Positions 58,182-64,000 of a DNA stretch of 64,000 nt are shown here, piece by piece (the stretch's first letter is position 1; each line of letters begins with the position of its first letter). The position numbers and the translations under genes are program-made. The notes below the pieces were generated by a model that worked only from the letters and a program-made list of their open reading frames with translations, was not told where the DNA came from and did not search any database. The DNA is taken from the NCBI RefSeq assembly GCF_050908845.1, contig NZ_CP194171.1, forward strand, positions 1,054,001 through 1,118,000, given 5' to 3'. Source of the DNA: Marinobacterium_D sp050908845. GTDB taxonomy: Bacteria > Pseudomonadota > Gammaproteobacteria > Pseudomonadales > Balneatricaceae.

Positions 58182-60272
58182 ATGAGTTTCGATGTCGATC
58201 AGGAAATTCTGGATGATTTTCTTGTCGAAGCGGGGGAAATTCTTGAGCAGTTGTCTGAGCAGCTCGTCGACCTCGAACAGCGTCCTGAAGATAAGGATCT
58301 GCTGAACGCTATCTTCCGCGGCTTTCATACGGTCAAGGGGGGCGCAGGCTTCCTGCAGCTGGACGCCATGGTGGAGTGCTGCCATAAGGCCGAGAACCTG
58401 TTCGATGAGCTGCGTAATGGCGAGTTGACGGTTACCCAGCAGTTGATGGACCTGGTTCTGCAGGCGCTGGATGCGGTGAACTCCATGTTCGATTCCGTGC
58501 GTAATGGGGTCGAGCCCGAACACGCGCCGCCCGAGTTGCTGCAGCGCCTTATCGACTTCGCCGAAGGTCATGGCCAGGGCGGCGCATCCGCGGCGCCCGC
58601 TGCGGCGAACCTGACTGAGCCAGAAGCAGCACAGCCGTTGCCGGACAACCCAAATACACCCAACGATGATTTCGAGTCCCTGCTCGGTGATCTGGCGGGT
58701 GCCTCTGCCGAGGCGCAGCAGAGCAGCAGTGTCGACAACGGTGCCCCGGACCTGATCACCGAGGACGAGTTCGAGGCGCTGTTGGATGATCTGCACGGGC
58801 CGGGCGGAGCGCCTGGTAGCGAATCAAAGCCGGCATCCCCGGTGGAGACGTCCGCCGCCGAGGCCTCGGCTGGCGGCGACCTGATCACCGACGACGAATT
58901 CGAAAACCTGCTGGATCAGCTGCAGTCGGAAGGCAAGGGCGCCTTTGCCGCGCCGGCTCAGACAGCTCCTGCACAGGCGACTGCCCAGCCCGAGATCAAG
59001 GCGGCGTTTGCGCAACCAGAGCCGGTTATGCCGGCGCGCAGTGAGCCTGTCGAAACCGCAAAAGCGACGCCCGCTTCACGCGCACCGGCGGCCAACAAGC
59101 CGGCGCCGGAAACCAATGTCCGTGTTGATACCCGCCTGCTCGATAAGATCATGAACATGGTCGGTGAGCTGGTGCTGGTACGTAACCGCCTGGTGCGCCT
59201 CGGCGTGACCCATGAAGACGAAGAGATGGGCAAGGCGCTCGGTACGCTGGATATGGTGACCGCGGATCTGCAGTCTTCGGTCATGAAGACCCGTATGCAG
59301 CCGGTGAAAAAGGTGTTTGGCCGCTTCCCGCGCCTGATCAGGGATCTGTCGCGCAACCTGCAGAAAGAGGTGAGGCTGGAACTGCGTGGTGAGGATACCG
59401 ATCTGGATAAAAACCTGGTCGAGGCACTGGCGGATCCGCTGATTCACCTGGTCAGGAACTCCGTCGATCACGGTATCGAGTCACCGGAGGAGCGTGCCCG
59501 GATCGGTAAACCGCGCGAGGGGCATGTGCTGCTCTCGGCAGAGCAGGAAGGCGATCATATCCTGTTGATTATTCAGGATGATGGCGCCGGCATGGACCCG
59601 GAAAAACTGCGCAGCCTGGCGGTGAAGCGCGGCATGCTCGATGCCGAAGCGGCACGCCGGCTGACCGATCAGGAGTGTTTCAACCTGATTTTCCAGGCGG
59701 GTTTCTCCACCAAGACCGAAGTCTCGGATGTGTCCGGACGCGGTGTTGGCATGGATGTGGTTAAAACCAAGATTACCCAGTTAAACGGCACGCTCAGCAT
59801 CGATTCCGTTATCGGGCAGGGTACACGGATCGCTATCCAGGTGCCGCTCACCCTGGCGATTATGCCGACGTTGATGGTGATGCTTGAAGGTCAGGCGTTT
59901 GCCCTGCCGCTGGTTAACGTCAACGAGATCTTCAACCTGGATCTGACCAAGACCAATATCGTTGATGGCCAGCAGGCGATCATCGTGCGCGATCAGGCGC
60001 TGCCGCTGTTCCATCTCAAGCGCTGGATGGTCAACGGTATGCAGAACGCACCCCTGCCGGAGCAGGGGCATGTGGTGATCGTGACCGTGGGAACCACGCG
60101 GGTTGGCTTTGTTGTCGATCAGCTGGTCGGGCAGGAGGAAGTGGTGATCAAGCCGCTGGGCACCATCCTGCACGGCACTCCTGGACTGTCCGGTGCAACC
60201 ATCACCGGCGATGGTCGTATCGCGCTGATTATCGATATCCCCAATCTGCTGAAATATTATGCGCAGACCTGA
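58182..60272 (+). CDS. cheA: Chemotaxis histidine kinase CheA
   Basis: Kinase of the polar chemoreceptor array. 696 residues: P1 domain with His49 in FRGFHTVKGG; linker (about 130-310); P3 dimerisation (about 312-375); P4 kinase (NSVDHGIESPEERARIG, DDGAGMD, SGRGVGMDVV) and P5 CheW-like domain at the end. No globular P2 is recognisable. Instead the Ala/Pro-rich linker carries three similar acidic motifs: NDDFESLLGDL (161-171), TEDEFEALLDDL (193-204) and TDDEFENLLDQL (236-247). These resemble the CheY-binding peptides of FliM and CheZ. Context and length otherwise fit Pseudomonas/Vibrio polar CheA. Confidence 0.95.
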   Translation: MSFDVDQEILDDFLVEAGEILEQLSEQLVDLEQRPEDKDLLNAIFRGFHTVKGGAGFLQLDAMVECCHKAENLFDELRNGELTVTQQLMDLVLQALDAVNSMFDSVRNGVEPEHAPPELLQRLIDFAEGHGQGGASAAPAAANLTEPEAAQPLPDNPNTPNDDFESLLGDLAGASAEAQQSSSVDNGAPDLITEDEFEALLDDLHGPGGAPGSESKPASPVETSAAEASAGGDLITDDEFENLLDQLQSEGKGAFAAPAQTAPAQATAQPEIKAAFAQPEPVMPARSEPVETAKATPASRAPAANKPAPETNVRVDTRLLDKIMNMVGELVLVRNRLVRLGVTHEDEEMGKALGTLDMVTADLQSSVMKTRMQPVKKVFGRFPRLIRDLSRNLQKEVRLELRGEDTDLDKNLVEALADPLIHLVRNSVDHGIESPEERARIGKPREGHVLLSAEQEGDHILLIIQDDGAGMDPEKLRSLAVKRGMLDAEAARRLTDQECFNLIFQAGFSTKTEVSDVSGRGVGMDVVKTKITQLNGTLSIDSVIGQGTRIAIQVPLTLAIMPTLMVMLEGQAFALPLVNVNEIFNLDLTKTNIVDGQQAIIVRDQALPLFHLKRWMVNGMQNAPLPEQGHVVIVTVGTTRVGFVVDQLVGQEEVVIKPLGTILHGTPGLSGATITGDGRIALIIDIPNLLKYYAQT

Positions 60273-60305
60273 ACGGATGCGGGTTAACGGGGGTGGAGAT
60301 GCCCT

Positions 60306-61568
60306 ATGACGGTTCGTGTACTGGTCGTTGATGACTCAGGCTTCTTTCGTCATCGCATCGAAGAGATACTCCGCGACGATAAACGGGTGGAAGTGGTTGG
60401 CAGTGCGGTTAACGGGCGTGAAGGTGTCGAAAAAGCACGCCAGTTGAAGCCGGACGTTATCACCATGGATGTGGAGATGCCGCAACTGAACGGCATCGAG
60501 GCGGTGCGTATTATCATGCGCGAATGCCCGACCAATGTGCTGATGCTCTCCTCACTGACCCATGAGGGCGCGAGAGTGACGCTGGAGGCGCTGGAAGCCG
60601 GCGCCGCCGACTACCTGGCGAAAGATATCCGTGCCTGGATGGACAAGAGCCAGAATATCCGCACGCAGCTGATCGATCGCATCCTGGCATTGGGACGCAG
60701 CCGTCGTTTTCGTTCCGGTTCAGTGTTTGAGCATCGGCATCCGCGCTCGAAGGCGGTCGGCAGCACGACTCAGGTGTTTCGGCCGGAAGGCCCGCCCAGC
60801 CGCGCAGCAGTTGAGCCGGCCCGCCCGGTTACCTCAGCTGCTGCCAGGCGCAGCACAGCCGCGGCGCCGCAACGGGAGGCGTTGCAAAGAGAGATAAAAC
60901 CTCGGGAGACGGCAGCGGCAAAGTCGCCGATGCTGCGCCCTGCCACTGCAGAGAGTACCCCCCGAACCAGCAATCCGTCGCGGGTGACCTTCCCGGATTG
61001 CCGGCTGGTCGTCATCGGTACCTCTACCGGTGGACCGGCGGCGCTGCAGAATATTCTCACCAAGATTCCGGCCGGCTTCCCGTACCCCCTGCTGCTGGTG
61101 CAGCACATGCCGAAAACCTTTACCCAGGTGTTTGCCGAGCGTCTTAACCAGCAGTGTGCGATTGAGGTCAAAGAAGCGGTGGACGGTGACCGCCTGCGGC
61201 CCGGGCTGGCGCTGCTTGCGCCGGGCGGCTTGCAGATGATGGTGGATCCGCGCCAGACCGACCGGGTACGTATTCTGGAAGGCGAGGCCCGACTGACCTA
61301 CAAACCGAGTGTGGATGTGACCTACGCCTCGGCCGCCAAAGCTTATGGTGCCAAGGTGTTGGCCGTTATCCTGACAGGGATGGGGGCGGACGGTTGCGAC
61401 GGTGCACGCTTGCTGAAACGCGAGGGTGCCAAGGTGTGGGCGCAGAATCGCGAAAGCTGCACCATCTATGGGATGCCTCAGGCCGTGGTCAACGCAGGAT
61501 TGGCCGATGAGGTGCTCGATCTGGATGATATCGGGCCGTTGTTGGCCCGACAGAGCAGGCGTGGATAA
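60306..61568 (+). CDS. cheB: Chemoreceptor methylesterase CheB
   Basis: Demethylates chemoreceptors during adaptation. 420 residues: receiver domain with phospho-acceptor Asp55 (VITMDVEMPQLNG), a long Arg/Ala/Thr-rich linker (about 140-230), and the methylesterase domain with the catalytic triad: Ser in VIGTSTGGPAAL, His in LVQHMPKTF, Asp in TGMGADGCDGA. The linker is longer than in enteric CheB (total about 349). The motC start follows 3 bp after the stop. Confidence 0.95.
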   Translation: MTVRVLVVDDSGFFRHRIEEILRDDKRVEVVGSAVNGREGVEKARQLKPDVITMDVEMPQLNGIEAVRIIMRECPTNVLMLSSLTHEGARVTLEALEAGAADYLAKDIRAWMDKSQNIRTQLIDRILALGRSRRFRSGSVFEHRHPRSKAVGSTTQVFRPEGPPSRAAVEPARPVTSAAARRSTAAAPQREALQREIKPRETAAAKSPMLRPATAESTPRTSNPSRVTFPDCRLVVIGTSTGGPAALQNILTKIPAGFPYPLLLVQHMPKTFTQVFAERLNQQCAIEVKEAVDGDRLRPGLALLAPGGLQMMVDPRQTDRVRILEGEARLTYKPSVDVTYASAAKAYGAKVLAVILTGMGADGCDGARLLKREGAKVWAQNRESCTIYGMPQAVVNAGLADEVLDLDDIGPLLARQSRRG

Positions 61569-61571
61569 GCG

Positions 61572-62333
61572 ATGTTTGGATTTTTGGGAGTACTCCTGGC
61601 GCTGGTGGCGATTGTCGGTGGTAATTACATCGGCGGTGGTGCGTTGTCAGAACTGTATAACCCGACGGCGGCGCTGATCGTTGTAGGTGGCACGCTTGCC
61701 GCAGCGATCGTGCAGTCGCCAAGGGAGGATTTTCGCCGCGCGCGCCGGCTGTTTGGCTGGGCTTTTCGCACCTCTGAACCCGACTTTCAGGCCGGCATGA
61801 AGGATCTGCACCGCTGGTGTCAGCTGGCACGTCGCCGCGGACTGATCGCGCTTGAAGCCGAGGCGGGCAAGCATCCCGACGAGTACGTCGCCAACGGTCT
61901 GCAGCTGCTCGCCGACGGGCGTCCACCCGATATGATTCGCTCGGTGCTTGAGGTAGATCTGATCGCCCGCGAACAGCGGGACCTGCAGGCGGTCAAGGTG
62001 ATCGAGAGCCTGGGCGGCTATGCGCCCACGCTGGGAATCATCGGTACGGTGCTGGGCCTTATTCAGGTCATGGCCAACCTGACCGAACCGGAGACGCTGG
62101 GGCAGGGGATCGCCACCGCCTTCGTGTCGACCATATACGGCGTTGGCCTGGCCAACCTGCTGTTGATTCCCACCGCCAACAAGATCAAGCGGCTGGTGCA
62201 GGGGCGAGCCCAGTACCAGGAGATGGTGATGGATGGGCTGGTGTTTATCGCCGAAGGCCAGGGGCCGGAGGTGATCCGCCAGCGTCTGCAAGGTTACCTG
62301 GAGACGGACGATGCCGCGCCGAAGGCCTCCTGA
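61572..62333 (+). CDS. motC: Stator protein MotC (MotA family)
   Basis: Ion-channel stator subunit with four membrane helices (about 1-20, 35-55, 148-170, 180-200). 253 residues; conserved SLGGYAPTLGIIGTVLGLIQVM and AFVSTIYGVGLANLLLIP. Gene order cheB-motC-motD-parA matches the second stator set of Pseudomonas, so I use motC; it could equally be the only stator set here. Overlaps motD by 23 bp. Confidence 0.92.
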   Translation: MFGFLGVLLALVAIVGGNYIGGGALSELYNPTAALIVVGGTLAAAIVQSPREDFRRARRLFGWAFRTSEPDFQAGMKDLHRWCQLARRRGLIALEAEAGKHPDEYVANGLQLLADGRPPDMIRSVLEVDLIAREQRDLQAVKVIESLGGYAPTLGIIGTVLGLIQVMANLTEPETLGQGIATAFVSTIYGVGLANLLLIPTANKIKRLVQGRAQYQEMVMDGLVFIAEGQGPEVIRQRLQGYLETDDAAPKAS

Positions 62334-63213
62334 ACCGGATGCACCTCTGGATCGCTGGGTGCTTTCCTGGGCGGATTTCGTCACCCTGCTGTTTGCCTTT
62401 TTCGTGGTTATGTACGCTATCTCCTCGGTGAACGAGGACAAGTACCGGCGCATGACCGAAGCGCTGTCCGACGTGTTCTCAGGCCCGGGGCTGCTGCGTG
62501 GTGTCAGTCCGTCCATGGAGGGGGGCAGCGGCATCCTCGAAGGAGGCGAGAGCCGTAACGAAGCCACCGCGACGCTGGTTGGACCGGCTGACGAGGTCGA
62601 AACACGCTTGCTGCAGGATCTGCGTGCGCGCCTGGAAGCGGATTTCAGCAACGAGATCAGTGCCGGCGAGGTGGAGGTGCAGGGCTCGGACCTCTGGTTT
62701 TCCATCGAGATTCGCTCAAGCCTGCTGTTTGAAAGTGGCGGCGCGATACCGGCTATCGAAGCGGACAGCATCCTGGCGACCATAGCCGAGGAACTGATCG
62801 ACCTGGATAACCCAGTCCATGTCGAAGGATTTACCGATAACGAACCGATCTCAACGGCCCAGTATCCCTCCAACTGGGAGCTGTCGGCGGCAAGGGCCGC
62901 GGCGGTGGTGCGCCTGTTGGCGATGAACGGTATCCAGCCTCAGCGGCTGGCGGCGGTGGGCTATGGTGAGTTTCAGCCGGCTTACAGTAACCGCACCGCG
63001 GAAGGGCGGCGGCTGAACCGAAGGATAGTGATCGTGGTCTCGCGGGATGAAAAGGTGCGCCGTGCCGTGACCTCTTTTGGCAGTGAGCAGGTTAGCCCTG
63101 ATGCGGTCAGCGAAATGCTGAGTGAACAGACTAAAGAAGAAGCGCCGCCGGCGCTGGAACAGGTACAAACGGAAGACGGTATTCTGATCCGTCAGGCCAG
63201 TCCGGAAGACTAA
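62311..63213 (+). CDS. motD: Stator protein MotD (MotB family)
   Basis: Anchors the stator to peptidoglycan. 300 residues: single membrane helix (about 18-40) with the ion-binding Asp in WADFVTLLFAFFVVMYA, a plug/linker region, and a C-terminal OmpA-like domain (about 160-265, VEGFTDNEPISTAQYPSNWELSAARA, RRLNRRIVIVV). Begins inside motC, so production of the two partners is coupled. The Ala after Trp-Ala-Asp-Phe and the absence of polar residues near it give no firm clue to proton versus sodium use. Confidence 0.92.
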   Translation: MPRRRPPEPDAPLDRWVLSWADFVTLLFAFFVVMYAISSVNEDKYRRMTEALSDVFSGPGLLRGVSPSMEGGSGILEGGESRNEATATLVGPADEVETRLLQDLRARLEADFSNEISAGEVEVQGSDLWFSIEIRSSLLFESGGAIPAIEADSILATIAEELIDLDNPVHVEGFTDNEPISTAQYPSNWELSAARAAAVVRLLAMNGIQPQRLAAVGYGEFQPAYSNRTAEGRRLNRRIVIVVSRDEKVRRAVTSFGSEQVSPDAVSEMLSEQTKEEAPPALEQVQTEDGILIRQASPED

Positions 63214-63225
63214 CGGGAAAGTGCT

Positions 63226-64000
63226 ATGCAGGTGTGGGCTGTTGCGAACCAGAAGGGCGGGGTCGGCAAGACGACAACCGTCGTAACTCTGGCAGGTTTA
63301 CTTGCCGATGTAGGGTATAAGGTACTGCTTGTGGACCTGGATCCACACGGTTCGCTGACCAGTTATTTCCGCTATGACCCCGATGAACTCGAACACAGCG
63401 TTTATGACCTGTTCGAGCAGTTGCAGGTGGATGAAAAACGCGCCAAAAGCCTGATCCTGCCAAGTTCTCAGGAGGGGATAGACCTGATGCCCGCCTCCAC
63501 GGCGCTGGCGACGCTGGAGCGGCGTGCCGTTGGCAAGGAGGGGATGGGGCTGCAGGTGGCCAAGGCTCTGGCCACCCAGAGACAGAGTTACGACTTTGTT
63601 CTGATCGACAGCCCGCCGGTGCTCGGCGTACTGATGGTTAATGCACTGGCGGCCTGCAATCACCTGCTGGTGCCGGTGCAGACTGAATTCCTTGCCCTGA
63701 AGGGGCTGCAGCGCATGATTCGCACGATCGAAATGGTGAATCGGGCGCGGCGTAACAAGCTGGATTACACCATTATTCCCACCTTTTACGATCGCCGTAC
63801 CCAGGCCTCGGTCAGCAGTTTGCGTGAGCTGCACAAAAGGTACGAAGAGCGCATGTCCACAGCGGTCGTGCCGGTGGATACCAAATTCCGCAACGCCAGC
63901 CTGAAAGGTTTGGTGCCATCCTCTCTGGATGCCGGAAGCCGGGGCGTTCATGCCTATGCCAAATTGCTGAGAAATCTGCTGGAGCAGCGCAGGGAGGCGC
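63226..64000 (+). CDS. ParA-family ATPase of the chemotaxis operon, 3' end cut off
   Basis: Open from ATG 63226 to the window edge; 258 codons visible. Walker A is NQKGGVGKTTTVVTLAG (about 8-24), switch I LLVDLDPHGSLT, Walker B VLIDSPPVLGV. In Pseudomonas and Vibrio the ParA homologue at this place (ParC in Vibrio) positions chemoreceptor arrays at the pole and segregates them; a CheW-like ParP gene and cheW normally follow, outside this window. GGGAAAG precedes the ATG. Expected total is about 260-265 residues, so only a few codons are missing. Confidence 0.92.
   Translation, partial: MQVWAVANQKGGVGKTTTVVTLAGLLADVGYKVLLVDLDPHGSLTSYFRYDPDELEHSVYDLFEQLQVDEKRAKSLILPSSQEGIDLMPASTALATLERRAVGKEGMGLQVAKALATQRQSYDFVLIDSPPVLGVLMVNALAACNHLLVPVQTEFLALKGLQRMIRTIEMVNRARRNKLDYTIIPTFYDRRTQASVSSLRELHKRYEERMSTAVVPVDTKFRNASLKGLVPSSLDAGSRGVHAYAKLLRNLLEQRREA

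Overview
The window is almost certainly chromosomal DNA of a polarly flagellated marine-type gammaproteobacterium. The protein families and most of the gene order match the Pseudomonas/Oceanospirillales flagellar regulon: FleQ, FleS/FleR, FleN, MotC/MotD, and cheYZAB followed by a ParA gene. I cannot name the genus. There are no tRNA or rRNA genes, no CRISPR array and no intact insertion sequence.

Layout. (1) 1-10938: flgDEFGHIJKL (flgD cut by the left edge), a small unrecognised gene and flaG: hook, rod, rings and hook-filament junction. (2) 10950-13358: a Maf-family flagellin glycosyltransferase. (3) 13425-16344, minus strand: flagellin, fliD and fliS. (4) 16692-19708: a three-gene cassette, namely a DRE-TIM aldolase fused to a Maf-like domain, a KdsB-like CMP-sugar synthetase and a HAD phosphatase. 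This is the most unusual part of the window. It reads as a pathway for an acidic sugar that could decorate flagellin or another surface glycan. (5) 19888-25967: rlhA (23S rRNA hydroxylation), then fleQ-fleS-fleR. (6) 25968-38036: an acetate module lying between fleR and fliE. It holds acs, a CrbR/ErdR-type regulator, a CrbS/MxtR-type SLC5-sensor kinase, the two-subunit sodium/solute symporter, a CBS/nucleotidyltransferase protein and a DEDDh exonuclease. (7) 38217-51464: fliEFGHIJ, fliK, fliLMNOPQR and flhB, covering basal body, C ring, export gate and export ATPase. (8) 51620-56859: flhA, flhF, fleN and fliA (export, polar placement and number control, sigma-28). (9) 56915-64000: cheYZAB, motCD and a ParA gene cut by the right edge.

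Regulatory wiring can be read from the DNA. Four sites have the sigma-54 GG-N10-GC architecture, upstream of flgF, fliE, fliK and flhA, as expected for FleQ/FleR control. Two sigma-28 promoters precede flgK and flagellin. The fliE sigma-54 site overlaps the preceding gene's terminator, and flhA has a long, strongly folded leader. The encoded FleQ has lost three of the four residues that contact cyclic-di-GMP in the Pseudomonas protein. Both acetate-uptake promoters (acs and the symporter operon) carry the same 14-bp palindrome, a candidate CrbR site.
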